From Sphaerulina vaccinii (taxonomy: Eukaryota; Ascomycota; Dothideomycetes; Mycosphaerellales; Mycosphaerellaceae), in assembly GCA_022570795.1 (NCBI GenBank), contig JAKUDP010000009.1, forward strand, positions 1,798,001 to 1,862,000: a DNA stretch of 64,000 bases, in the 5' to 3' direction. Shown in pieces: positions 44,067 to 54,852 of this stretch. Position numbers and translations under genes: made by a program. The notes below the pieces were generated by a model. The model made no database searches and was not told the origin of the DNA. It saw only the letters and a list, made by a program, of their open reading frames with translations. How positions within the stretch are numbered: the stretch's first letter is position 1; the number at the start of each line of letters is the position of its first letter.

Positions 44067-45962
44067 CTACAACTTCTGTTCTTTCTTCTTTGGCGCCATA
44101 TCCAGCCACGAAAAGTCCTGTTAAAAGTCAGCTGAATACATCCATCATCAACTCACAGCAGATCATGCACTCACCATGGCAAGGTCAGCCTGCGGGTCGA
44201 TGATGACATTGACCACTACTGGCACCTTTGCTTTGAAGCCTACTTCAGTCGCTTTTCTCAGCTCATCTGGAGTTCGAGCCACGATACCAATGCCACCTGC
44301 CATCTCTGCTATCTTCTGGTAATCGGTCTGGTATCCTAGAGACCAAGCGGTCAATCCGGCGCCCTTTTCATGCGTGGTGCCAGCGACAGTATTCTTTCGC
44401 CTCGCTTCCCACTCCTCCGACGTGTTTGTGTCACCACGATACAGCCCACTGTTGTTCATGATGAAGATCAGGATGTCCATTTGGAAGCGAGCCATGGTCT
44501 CAACCTCCATACCAGAGAAGCCAAATGCGCTATCTCCTTCGATAGCCACGATCTTCTTGCGACCAGAAGCACCAGCTGTGCCCTCAGGAGTAGGAAGATT
44601 ATATGCCGCCCATGCTGCGATTGCATAGCCAAGGCCTACACCCATCGTAGCGTACGTTCCGGCGTCGAGCTTCAGTCGCGGATGCTCCATAGTGAAGATG
44701 GACCGGGAGATGTCCATTGCGTTCGCACCTTCCGAGACATACACGATGTCGCCATTCTGGGGAGTCGATAAGCTGTTCAACGTGCTCTTGATCACCCCGA
44801 AGGAATGCTCGAAGGAAATCGGCAGCTCGTCTGAGGCTGCCTTCTTTGCTGCTCTATCCTCATTCCTCGACTTTGCGGCTTCAAGAGTGGCACTAAAAGG
44901 AGACGATGCACTCTGCCATTTCCAGTCTTCAAGATTGGCCACGATCCTTTCAACCACCAAGCCCACGTCACCAACTAGCGAGAGCTCCGGATGCCCTCCA
45001 TTCTTTCCAAGTTCGTCTCCGGTGATATCGACCTGAATAATCGTAGCATTTGGGCTCCACTTTGGAGGCAGACCAAACGACAGGATCCAGTTGAGCTTTG
45101 CGCCCAGCACCAGAATGACATCGGCTTCTTTAAGCGCTGTCGAGCGTGCTGCTGAGTAGTTGTTTGGGCTCGAATCAGCAATCACTCCTTTACCCATAGG
45201 CGTTGGCACAAATGGAAGGCCAGTCTTCTGTACCAAAGCATTGATATGTTTCTCTGCGCGAGCATATGCTGCGCCCTTGCCTATCACGACTAAGGGCGCC
45301 TTGGCTGACTTCAAGGCTTCAACAGCTTCTCTAATCTTATGTTCTGGAGCCACGGACATGGGCGCTTCAGCGAAAGCTTTGAGCTTGTTGCGAGGCACAT
45401 CGAAGTGGCCTAGGATGAGATTGGCTGGCAAGTCAACAAACGCTGGGCCGGGTCTGCCAAAGTACGCTGCACGATACGCATCCCGTACGAACTTTGGGAT
45501 CAGGTCTGGAGTTGGCGGACGTACTGCTGCCTTTGCGTAAGGTGTGATCATGGATATTGCGTCCACTTCTTGAAAAGCTCCTCTGCCTGCATTGTGTGTT
45601 TCGGAAGATCCAGCAAGTACCAGCAACGGCCATGAGTTCGCAGCAGCATGTGGGATCTGCAGTGAATGTTAGTCTTTCGATCGATCTTATTGAGTGACTG
45701 CAGAAAGGCTACATACACCAGCGAAGGCGTGGATGATGCCAGGTCCTCCGACACATATCATCACGCCTGGCCTGCCAGTCAAGTAGCCATAAGCTGAAGC
45801 GGCGTAAACAGCAGCCTGCTCATTGCGAAAACTGATGAATCTAATGCCTAGATACAGTCCTTCTTGACCAATGTCTGTTACTGGCAGGCCTGGCAAGCCG
45901 AATATGACCTTTACGCCCAAGTCATGAAGTGCTTGAGCGATGATTTTGGCTCCGTAAGTCAT
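44067..45962 (-). CDS. 2-hydroxyacyl-CoA lyase / oxalyl-CoA decarboxylase-like ThDP enzyme
   Basis: Exons 45962-45717, 45656-44175 and 44117-44067 (592 aa). Both introns (60 and 57 nt) keep frame. Without the last one the protein would end early at MVSA. N-terminal ThDP domain: YGAKIIAQALHDLGVKVIFGLPG and the catalytic Glu in RNEQAA. Central domain: APLVVIGKGAAYA. C-terminal ThDP domain: GDSAFGFSGMEVETMARF...NNSG (about 456-483), the Mg-pyrophosphate site with the wording shared by HACL and oxalyl-CoA decarboxylase. The last exon encodes DFSWLDMAPKKKEQKL, giving a PTS1-like Q-K-L end, so peroxisomal import is likely. These enzymes cleave 2-hydroxyacyl-CoA to formyl-CoA plus aldehyde, or decarboxylate oxalyl-CoA. 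It lies next to an acyl-CoA synthetase on the same strand. Confidence 0.92.
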
Positions 45963-46326
45963 GTTTGCTGTGGTGATGAATGTACGAACTCAGGAGGCTG
46001 CATCGATATGCTCACATAGCAACAAGCCAGTACACTAGATCTACAAGCCCGATTTTCGCAGCTGACGATCAACAGAGAGTCTGCGGGGACATGCATACCG
46101 ACCCCGAGGTCAACGTGCATGAAGGATGCAGAACATGGCTCAGGCCAAGGTAGCTGCCAAGGACCGTTCGACACGAGGCATCTCGGGTCAAGGGAATACT
46201 ACTTCATCAACTGATTCGTGGTCAAGTGTAGCGAGAGAGATAAGGATCGTTGCCGGGAATAAGAAATGTGCTTTTTGAGAAGCAAGCGACACGAAGCAGC
46301 CGCTGTAATGCTAGGTAGGTGGTTGA
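45963..46326. other. Spacer between the lyase and the synthetase
   Basis: 364 bp between two same-strand genes; presumed lyase promoter. No further feature seen. Confidence 0.45.
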
Positions 46327-48105
46327 CTATGGCTTCACTAAATCGTCCACCAGCTTCCTCAAGTCAGGCTTACTGATCTTCCCACTCGTAGTCTTCGGCC
46401 AGTCATCAGGTGCTTTGCCATCTCCAAGCCAGAAGAAGTATCTTGGTGCTTTGAACCTTGCCAACTTCTCCCTAACGAATGCTCGTAGTTCATCATCACT
46501 TGGCCGCTTATCTGCATAGCCTTCTCTCAGCTCGACGAACGCTAGAAGCTCTTCTCCATACTTGTCATCAGCAACGCCAACAATAGACGCCTGTGCGATG
46601 GCCTGATGCTCGATTAATCTGTCCTCGATCTCCATTGGTGAAATGTTCTCGCCACCACGAATGATGAGGTCTTTGATACGACCTGAAATGATAAAGTAGC
46701 CTTCTTTCTCGAGGTAGCCTTCGTCCCCAGTGTGCATCCACTTTCGTAGAACAGTGCCATCGCCTAGACCACCGACTCCACCGGGTTCTAGATCTTCTGG
46801 GTGATACTTTAAAGCCTCGTCAGTCTTCTTCTTGTTGTTCAGATATTCGGACATTTGCCCATATCCGCTAGCGACTATCTCGCCTTTCTCACCCCAGGGT
46901 AAGACAATTCCAGTATCAGGTTTCACGATTTTCGCGATGAAGTGCGGAAATAGCCTGCCAGCCGTCTTGATGCGTTTCTCATACGGATCTGTTTCATGCA
47001 TCATGCTGACGAAAGATGAGAGCTCAGTCATACCCCAACAGGTGTACAACCTGGGCACTGGAAACCTGGTGACAATGCGGCGTAGAAGTTCTGGTGGCAT
47101 AGCTGCACCAGCGATGATACCAAACTTGATCGTGGACCGATCTATTGAATCGAACTCCTTCTGCTCCATCTCCGTGACGAACATGGTCGGCACGCCATAG
47201 ATGGCCGTACACTTGTATCGTTCCACGCAACGTAAAGTGGCCGATGAGTTGAAGATCTCATGTGGTAGGACGAGCGCTGATCCGCCCACAGTGCTCGAGC
47301 TGATGCCAACAATCATACCGAAGGAGTGGAAGAGTGGAACAGGCAGGCAGATCCGGTCTTGGTCTGTCATGCGTGTTTGTTGCCAGATGTAGCGACCGCA
47401 GTTCATGATGTTGTAATGTGATAATGCCACCGACTTCGGCAGTCCTGTAGAACCAGACGTGAACTGAACGTTGACCATATCGTGCGGTGAGATCTCAACT
47501 TTCGGTAGTTGTCCAATGTCTCCGTCGAATTGCTCGATGTACTCTTCGTACCTAGCCGACCTTGCTAGTGATCCGGACAGCTTATACTTCTGCTCGATGT
47601 CGTCCATGATGATGAATTTGATAATTGTAGGTACTTCTTCTGCTATCTTAGGAAGTGTCTTTGTGTTGTCGTAATATGTGAACCCTGGGCTGGCGACCAT
47701 CATCTTCGGTCGTACGATCTTCAATAGTGCCAACATTTCCGATTCTGTGTAGGCATAGTTGAGCAGCACGAGCGCAGCACCCAGCCTCGTGCACGCAAAG
47801 AAGGTCTCGAAGTATTCGACTCTGCTGCCCAACGATATTGCCACCAAGTCGCCTTTGCCGATGCCATCCTGTGCCATTGCTCGTGCCAGCTTGATACTAC
47901 GCTCACGGAGGGCGGACCACGATAACGTGAGGCCATTTTGCGGATGCGATATGACCGCTGGTCTATCACCCCGAACTTCTGCGTTGTGGTCTAGCAATTC
48001 TGCAAAGGTCAGTGTCAGAGGTACTGGTGCCGAAGGACCGTACACTATTGAAGGTGGCCGGTCATCCAAGATTCCAGGTTGTCCGGCGCTCTCGTCTGCA
48101 GCCAT
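46327..48105 (-). CDS. AMP-dependent acyl-CoA synthetase (4CL/Pcs60-like)
   Basis: Single exon, 592 aa. ANL-superfamily motifs are in order: A3 P-loop QFTSGSTGLPKS (about 211-222), A4 LFHSFGM, A5 YTCWGMTELS, A7 WMHTGDEGYLEKEGYF, A8 GRIKDLIIRGGENISPMEIED and A10 PKTTSGKISK with the catalytic Lys. Fatty-acid, coumarate and oxalate CoA ligases share this pattern. Pcs60 of yeast and AAE3 of plants, both oxalyl-CoA synthetases, belong to the same branch. The neighbouring oxalyl-CoA-decarboxylase-like lyase therefore makes an oxalate or 2-hydroxyacid pathway plausible. The C-terminus LVKP is not a PTS1, unlike Pcs60, so its compartment is open. The N-terminus has no clear targeting signal. Confidence 0.92.
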   Translation of the reverse strand: MAADESAGQPGILDDRPPSIVYGPSAPVPLTLTFAELLDHNAEVRGDRPAVISHPQNGLTLSWSALRERSIKLARAMAQDGIGKGDLVAISLGSRVEYFETFFACTRLGAALVLLNYAYTESEMLALLKIVRPKMMVASPGFTYYDNTKTLPKIAEEVPTIIKFIIMDDIEQKYKLSGSLARSARYEEYIEQFDGDIGQLPKVEISPHDMVNVQFTSGSTGLPKSVALSHYNIMNCGRYIWQQTRMTDQDRICLPVPLFHSFGMIVGISSSTVGGSALVLPHEIFNSSATLRCVERYKCTAIYGVPTMFVTEMEQKEFDSIDRSTIKFGIIAGAAMPPELLRRIVTRFPVPRLYTCWGMTELSSFVSMMHETDPYEKRIKTAGRLFPHFIAKIVKPDTGIVLPWGEKGEIVASGYGQMSEYLNNKKKTDEALKYHPEDLEPGGVGGLGDGTVLRKWMHTGDEGYLEKEGYFIISGRIKDLIIRGGENISPMEIEDRLIEHQAIAQASIVGVADDKYGEELLAFVELREGYADKRPSDDELRAFVREKLARFKAPRYFFWLGDGKAPDDWPKTTSGKISKPDLRKLVDDLVKP

Positions 48106-48520
48106 CTTGTCAAGCCAGACTGGAAAATAGTATTTTCAGATCCACGCAGTGTTGCAGTGACTCCCAATTGTCAATTGCTCTATTCTGTTGTCAAAGCGAA
48201 GTTGTTTCGACGCCGGCACTAGCGATCTGCATCGACTTCAGATTCCTCATTCCTGCACATGATCGAGTTCGTCTCGAGGCAAGTGCTCCGAAACCTGCAT
48301 GCACACGAGAGACGTCAATGGCTGTATATGTATGCACAGTCTTGAGGGGGATCGACAATGGTATGCACAATCAGCGAGACGACTCCGCACGCCCGCGAAT
48401 CCCCGCGAAGCTTGTTTTGCGTGGTAAAGATGCGCAAGAAGTTGAGAGCCAAAAAGTCGGTCGCGTCAAAAGACGGCTTCAGTTTCGTATACTGTCTTCC
48501 ACCTAGTAGAATATGTTATC
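48106..48520. promoter_or_regulatory. Divergent promoter, synthetase / thiolase-like
   Basis: 415 bp between the divergent starts at 48105 (minus) and 48521 (plus). Shared control of the two genes is plausible; no specific site is claimed. Confidence 0.45.
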
Positions 48521-49678
48521 ATGATGCGTATCTCGAAAGCTCACGTTGCTGGAGTGGGCGTGGCGGAAGCTGGAGACATTTCTTTGCTCGAGCCTGCCAT
48601 TGCTGCTGGCACGAGAGCATTGCTTGACGCAGGCGTAACATACTCGGACCTAGAGCAGAGCATCGCGTGCTTCCAAGATGAACTGCGGATACCACGACAA
48701 TGCTTCGATGCGTTCGGAATGGAGGGTGCGCCATGCCATGAGATGAGCAACAGCTCGGGGCTGTTCACAGCAGTCCAGTGTATCCGGTCGCGGCAATCAG
48801 ATTGTGTACTCGTGATAGGTCTTGACACTGTAAGTATATATCGACAAGCATAGCGCTCGATCAAGCTGAGATTTGGCCAGGATGCCAACATATCGAACAA
48901 CGCGCAGGCGAGTCGTCGGGAACGCAAGATCATAAATCGAAAACAATAGCTGATTGATGGTTCTCAGGCTTCTGTCGTCGCTTTCGTGCTTGTTTCCGAC
49001 CTCTTCCTGACATCCCACGCATACCTCAAGGACTCTGCAATTTGCATTAATGGCTTCTCCTTATCAGACCAGGTGTACTCGCGATCGTTAGGAGGACCAG
49101 ATGCGACTCGTACTTTCACGAAAGCAGCGAGAGATGCGCTTAGCCAGGCGCAGCTGAAACCGACCGATATTCAGTTGTTGCATTTGCCACAAGCATTGCG
49201 GAACAGCCTTCCGCGAGTGCTCGCAGGGTTCGATGCGGCAGCCTCTGAGCTCTCGAGACCGCTGACATCTCAGAGCGGTACTGTCGGGCTCGGAGTACTC
49301 TGTAAACTTGGTAAGACACCTAGAACACATGTTCGATCTCTTGCTCACGCGTCAATAGTATGGCAATTTCGAGGTTGGGCTAACGGTCTGCCATTGCAAG
49401 CACACAACTGCTTATTGTACACGTCCGGGCCACGCGAGAGTGCGAGCATCTTGATAATCAGTCGTTCCGATAGGCGAGCCGCGTTGAAGTGGGAAGAGGT
49501 TCGGGATGTAAGAGACGGCAGAGAGCGCCTTGGGTACAATCCCGCTGTGGAAACGAGGAATATTTGTATCGAGGACGTGGAAGCTGTAAGAGCACGAGCT
49601 CACTTCGTGCCTGAGAATCAGTCACAGCGAGCACTGCCGAAGAAAGGTGGTGACCGCGCAGCTTTGGCGAGATTGTGA
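48521..49678 (+). CDS. Thiolase/SCP-x-like protein lacking catalytic residues
   Basis: Exons 48521-48829, 48968-49310 and 49359-49678 (323 aa). Introns are 138 and 48 nt; the 48-nt one is a multiple of three without a stop and easily missed. The thiolase fold is recognisable: AHVAGVGVAEAGD at the start, ALLDAGVTYSDLEQ, DCVLVIGLDT, and near the end LCKLVWQFRGWANG, matching the C-A-E-L-x-W-Q-L-R-G-W-A of SCP-x thiolases. The nucleophile motif NNNCxTG reads SNSSGL (Ser79 in place of Cys). HDCFS is replaced by LPQAL, and GHPLGATG by SRPLTSQSG. About 90 residues of the lid region are also missing. It cannot work as an ordinary thiolase; a binding or regulatory role, or ongoing decay, is inferred. 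The intact frame over three exons argues against an old pseudogene. Confidence 0.8.
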
Positions 49679-50542
49679 TGTTTACAGACAAAAAGAACAG
49701 AGCAGAGACAGAGACAGATGGAGGTGCGCCAAGAAGATTTTGCCAAGGCAGTCGCGTTCTCCATTGTCCATTTCCACCTCATTCAACCTCATTACACTTT
49801 CACACGCGTCTTTACGCGTCAAATGCAGCAATCCCGCTGGTTACACGTGACGGGATCCTGCTGGCGCGATGTGATCAGCAGGACAGCTGAGACGTCACGT
49901 CTGGCTGTATTGGCAAGCCATGTACCTATACTGCTCAAGCTTCTTCGAACTCACAAATCAGACCCCCGCAAACGAGAAACCGGAATCGATGCTGTGCTCG
50001 AGAGCTGTACCGAAGATCAAGAACCACCTACGTCTACCTCACTAACCCGACCACGTCTTACTCGCTCGCGGCACCTGCCTTCCATGATCGAGGAAAGCGT
50101 GCCTTGTCGGCTGTATGGAAGCTTCTCTACGCTCTCTGTAGCGATGCGATAGTCTACGCATTCGCTTGTGCTCTCTACTGGATGATGGTAGGTAATCTGG
50201 AATGACAGATAGGTCTGCGGCCTTCATCGACGGATCACCTTAAAGCCAGACAGCGCCGCCTCTATGCAAAACGAGTCATGAACTTTTGTTGCACTGCGAA
50301 GACTCGAGCGCCATACGAAGAGGTTGATCCTTTTTGCAGAACGGCCTCGATGCGGGTGCCTCGTGCATGAGCTTTGTATCCCCGCTCGCGGCTTTAAGTG
50401 CCCTGACCAGAAAGGTGCAACGCGACGTGATATATAGGTAGATGCTCAGAGGCTCAATTGGCAGGCTATCTGATCGCAGATCTACTGACGATATACTCAC
50501 ATTAGTTTCTTTGCTCAACTTTTGCTTTACCATAAACTCACC
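49679..50542. other. Intergenic, thiolase-like to GMC oxidoreductase
   Basis: About 860 bp. A 144-codon forward frame from 49718 has no protein-like pattern. The last 110 bp before the GMC start contain a TATA-like element (listed). Confidence 0.45.
50431..50436 (+). promoter_or_regulatory. Possible TATA box of the GMC gene
   Basis: TATATA 107 bp before the proposed ATG at 50543. Plausible by position only. Confidence 0.3.
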
Positions 50543-52471
50543 ATGGCTGAGACGTTCGACTACATTGTCGTAGGAGGAGGCACCTGCGGGCCCGTAGTTG
50601 CAGGCAGATTGTCTGAGCATCCAAACCTGAAAATTCTTATACTTGAGGCTGGAGCAGACAACAAGGACTTAGACAATGTTCATATGCCAGGAGCGTAAGT
50701 CTCACTTTAGGGTCACATACCATCATCATCACTAACGGACTACTTCAAGCTGGACCAAGAACCACTATGGCCCGACCGACTGGAACATTGTGTCGCCACC
50801 ACAACCTGGCATGAACGGAAAGGAGTGCAGACTTCCTCGTGGCAGGTTTCTTGGTGGCAGCAGTGGCTCAAACGGGACAATCTGCGTTAGAGGCGTTAAG
50901 CAGGTAAGTTCTCTTGGGCGCAACCCATTTCAAGATATGATGAAAGATAATAGCTAATGCGTCACAGGACTACGACGATTGGGGTTTCCCAGAGTGGAGT
51001 GGTGACGAGATGTTCAGAGCAATGAAGAAAGCAGAGACATTTCACCCAAAGAAGTGGTTCCCACATGACGAGAGCGCACATGGCTACGAAGGACCTTTGC
51101 ACATTGAGCCTGCTCTACCTCCGATACCTATTGCGGACGCTCTATTCGAGTCTCTCAAGTCCAAAGGCCTGCCATACATCCCGGACATGTTCAGCTCCGG
51201 GGAAGCAGCCAATGGCTGTGGACATGCGATGAGAACAACTTACCAGGGCTGGCGAACCACAGCTGCAGACTACATTACCAAGGATAAGATAAGACCAAAT
51301 GTCACAATTAGATGCGACGTGACTGTTGACAAAGTCTTACTGGAACCAGGCGCAGATGGACAATTGGAGGCTAAGGGAGCCGAATACCTCGACAGCAGTG
51401 GAAACAGAACCAAAGTTCTCGCAAGCAGAGAAGTCATCGTCTCTTCTGGCACCTATTGTACTCCTGCGATTCTGATGCGATCGGGAATTGGTCCGAAACA
51501 GACACTTCAGGAGCTTAACATTCCTGTACTCCTTGATCTTCCAGGCGTTGGACAGAATTTGCAAGACCATCAGCTCATCTTCACGTATTACGAGGTCAAC
51601 TCACCAGATCTCACTGATGACGCCAGAGTCAACCACGATTTGCAGGCATACGAAAATGGTCACAAGGAGTGGAAGACTGGCAAAACAGGCTGGCTTGCCA
51701 CCTTTCCTTTCGGCGCTTTTGGATTTACTCGCCTCAGTGAGCGCCTCGATGCAGAAAACCCAGAGTGGGCGGCAATGCCTCGAGAGCCTGGTCGTGATCC
51801 TATGGGGCTTACAAAGTCGCAGCCTAACATGGAATTCTGTGAGTAACCACATCCCAAGTAAGAGAGCTTACGCTAACGAATTACTAGTCAATACCATCTG
51901 TTATGGTGGACCTCCAGAGTACACTGACGTTCCAAAAGAAGGCCAATGGGCTTTCGCTATGTGCTGCTTCCTGATGGGACAGCAGTCCCGAGGAGAAGTG
52001 AAGATCAAGACTCTTGACCCATTCGAACCTCCATTCGTCGACCCACGCTACATGTCCAACAAACGCGACCTGATCATGCACTCAGAAGGTGTACGCTGGG
52101 CCAACGAAGTCGTCATGGAAGGTGCGGGAACCAAACATATCATCAAAGGTGCCTGGCCACCTGGGGCAACCCATCATCTCAACAAGACCAACGAGGACTG
52201 GCAACCACATGTGCAGAAGTATGCTTCTACTTCATATCATCCTGTCGGCACATGCAAGATTGGCCAGAAAAATGACCCAACGGCAGTGGTTGATCAGTAT
52301 CTTCACGTTTATGGCGTCAAGAACTTGAGAGTCGTGGACTGCAGTATTATGCCTTACGTGCACTCTGGCCATACCCAAATGCCTGCTTTCGGTATTGCTG
52401 AGAAGGCTGCAGAGTACATCTTGCAAGCTGCGAAGGGGCAGACGAATGGTCATACGAATGGTAGTCATTGA
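50543..52471 (+). CDS. GMC-family FAD oxidoreductase
   Basis: Exons 50543-50694, 50750-50903, 50968-51838 and 51888-52471 (586 aa). All junctions have GT/AG and keep frame. The N-terminal FAD dinucleotide motif is VVGGGTCGPVVAGRLSE (residues 9-25), with the ribose-binding Glu in LILEAG. The GMC signature PRGRFLGGSSGSNG (about 83-96) and the second signature GTYCTPAILMRSGIGP are present. The C-terminal active site has His in SYHPVGTCK (about 510) and the paired His in SGHTQMP (about 552). No signal peptide is visible, so it is probably intracellular. Family members oxidise alcohols, sugars, choline or aryl alcohols to aldehydes. Being next to the CoA-dependent genes suggests, but does not prove, a shared pathway. 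The C-terminus ends in a Gly/Asn/His-rich tail. Confidence 0.92.
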
Positions 52472-52789
52472 GGCAGAAAGAATGAATCTAAGCATAGCTA
52501 CAATCTCAGCTATGTGCAATCCTTCGCACACCTCAACCCATCACCGAACCTAAACACAGGACTCTCCGTATCGAAAGGCACATCCTCATCTTTCCGTGTG
52601 GCAATGGAGAACGATTAAAAGTGTCGGTGTTATGCTTGAGCATCATTCGGAGTATAGTAGTGTTTGTGCTGTCTCAATGCTCAGTTCTTTGACAAATGAA
52701 GTTAGCGCGTCCGGCAGAGGTCTGAGAATCTCACCACCTCCTCTTCTCAGCTTGACTCGCGTCTTGATCAGACCGCAGGTCTATACTAC
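52472..52789. other. 3' flank of the GMC gene
   Basis: About 320 bp of ordinary composition before an abrupt change to A+T-rich DNA. No gene supported. Confidence 0.45.
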
Positions 52790-54455
52790 CTAGAAATACG
52801 AACTTTTTGCCTTAGCAAAAAGTGAGTCTCTTATTAGTCGTGAAAAAAGTAGCTATTAGGTAACTTCGAGTTCTAGTATATTAGCGCTTTTTTCTTTTTA
52901 TATATATTATAGTTATAAATACTAAACTATTATACTTACTATTATACTTCTTATTATACTAGCCTACTATAGGCGCAAAGAAAAGGCTCTATATAATAGC
53001 TACTAGAGATAAAGGCTAACTATAAAATATTATATCTAGATAGAATTACTAAAAATATATACTTACTATAACTAAAAATAGCTACTTTTAGTATTTATTA
53101 AAAGAAAGAATAAGCTTAAATAGTATTAACTATATTATAATATTTATACTAGAAAGAAAAAAGTATAAAAGTAAGCTAAAGTAGGTCTAGCTAAAATAGG
53201 CCTAATAAGTAAGAAGTAAGAAGTATATATAGAGTCTAGACTATAATAATAATAATAATAATAGATAGAGTAAATTCTAATACTCTATATCTAAAAATAC
53301 TATATATTATTTCTACTTATAGAAAGTAAGTTCTATTTATATATAGTATATTATCTATAGTTATAAATATATTCTAACTTTTTATATAGAGTAATTACTA
53401 AAATTGAAGTAATTAATATACCTAGCTTTAATAAAAATAATAACTTGCGCCTACTCTATAAGCTTAGTATTAGCCTATATCTAATAGCTTAGATAAATAT
53501 TAATCTAGCTAGTTTAGATAAAAAGAAGAAAAAAAGTTCTATACTAATAATAAGTAGATTAAGCTAAATATCTACTATTATACCTATAAAAATATAGAAG
53601 AGCTAGAAGAGAAAGTATCTAATAAGTACTTATATTAATAGATCTATAAGCCTCTAGTATTACTATATTTTTTTATAGATAATTATAACTTTAATAAGCC
53701 TACTATATTTCTAGAGAATTAGTATTATATTTAGTTATAGTAGAGAAAGCTATATTATATATAATTAAAAATATATATATACTATTAAAAGTAATAGTTT
53801 AAAATATAGAGAAGTAGCTAATTGTATCTATCTATATTAGTATATATTATATTAAAGTTAATAGAGTATAATAGTAATATTTAGGCTATATTATAACTTT
53901 CTTATAATAAATACTAGATATTATAATAGTACTACCTTACTTGCCTAGATAGTATAGGCTTATTCTATTTAAACTAGAGTATAAAATTATTAATCTATAT
54001 AGAAATAGAATAACTACCTAGTTTAGAAAATTGTTTATAGTCTATTAGAATATAGTACTAGTATATATTTATAACTAGTATAGCTATCTATAGTTTTAAA
54101 TATTAATTTATATTTAGGCCTAGCTTAAGTTTCTCTATTTCTACTATTAGAGCTTTTAAAAACTTAGTATTACTATTAAAAACAATCTAGTTAACTAGCT
54201 TCCTAAGAACAGACTCGTACTTAACTAGCTTCTCGACTTGCTTTTAATAAGTTACTAAAATCTATTTCTATTAAGCTAACTACTATTAAGCTAGCAATTA
54301 AGCTAATAACTACCGAGCTAGTAACTAAGTTAGTAGATAGATAATAAAAAAGACAATTCTATTATATATCTATATCTCGATAATATATAGTATATCTCGA
54401 TAATATATAGTATATCTATATAGCTAGTAGTTTTACTATAAGTACTATTCTTTAG
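52790..54455. other. A+T-rich, RIP-like degenerate block
   Basis: About 1.65 kb composed almost wholly of A and T with very dense TA, CTA and TAG words and no usable ORF. Both edges are sharp: ordinary sequence ends near 52789 and resumes near 54455 at a protein-like frame. This composition is the known signature of repeat-induced point mutation (C to T, mostly at CpA) acting on an old transposon or duplicated sequence. The original element cannot be identified by eye. A TAATAATAATAATAATAA microsatellite lies near 53245. Confidence 0.75.
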
Positions 54456-54459
54456 TCTG

Positions 54460-54830
54460 TTAGCGAAATCTCTCATCGTATCCGCACTCTGAGCCACAAG
54501 ACATCTTGTACGATTCCTTCGCCAGCTCTCTCAACCTCTGGCCTACTTTTCCCTTACCGCGATTCTCGAATGCTTCTGCTGCGTGTATGGCGCCGTGGAT
54601 GGCGGTAATGTCAAGGATGCTCTCACGTGGTCCGGATCGAGAATCTCCTTCCAAGGAGTCGAAGTGCCTTTGTACTCGACCAGTATCTCGTCGGCATTAA
54701 TGTCGAAACGGCGGTGAGTCATGGCCAAGCCGAAGGTCTTGTCCATCTCGGCGGCGACGAAGAACTCCTGGAACATGGGAATGAGGGAATCGCCATAGTG
54801 CTCGAGGTAGTTTTTCTGGGCGGAGTCCAC
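54460..54830 (-). pseudogene. Broken gene of a fungal hypothetical family
   Basis: Two overlapping reverse frames read like one protein split by a frameshift. The upstream part (54830 to about 54630) has NYLEHYGDSLIPMFQEFF, EMDKTFGLAMTHRRFDI and EILVEYKGTSTPW. The downstream part (about 54650 to 54460) has SILDITAIHGAIHAAEAFENRG and LRELAKESYKMSCGSECGYD. The first part recalls a widespread fungal hypothetical family (short proteins with an FGL..HRHFDI motif), recalled from memory and unverified. The 5' end is cut at the junction with the coiled-coil fragment, and the A+T block starts right after the 3' end. Confidence 0.5.
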
Positions 54831-54852
54831 TTACGAGAGCAGAGAGTTTTAA

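Noticed and set aside
49718..50152. 144-codon forward ORF
   Set aside because: No domain, signal peptide or splice partner; amino-acid pattern looks random.
52790..54455. Mitochondrial insert or centromere as explanation of the A+T block
   Set aside because: No mitochondrial gene sequence was recognised, and at 1.65 kb it is short for a regional centromere. RIP of an old repeat is simpler.
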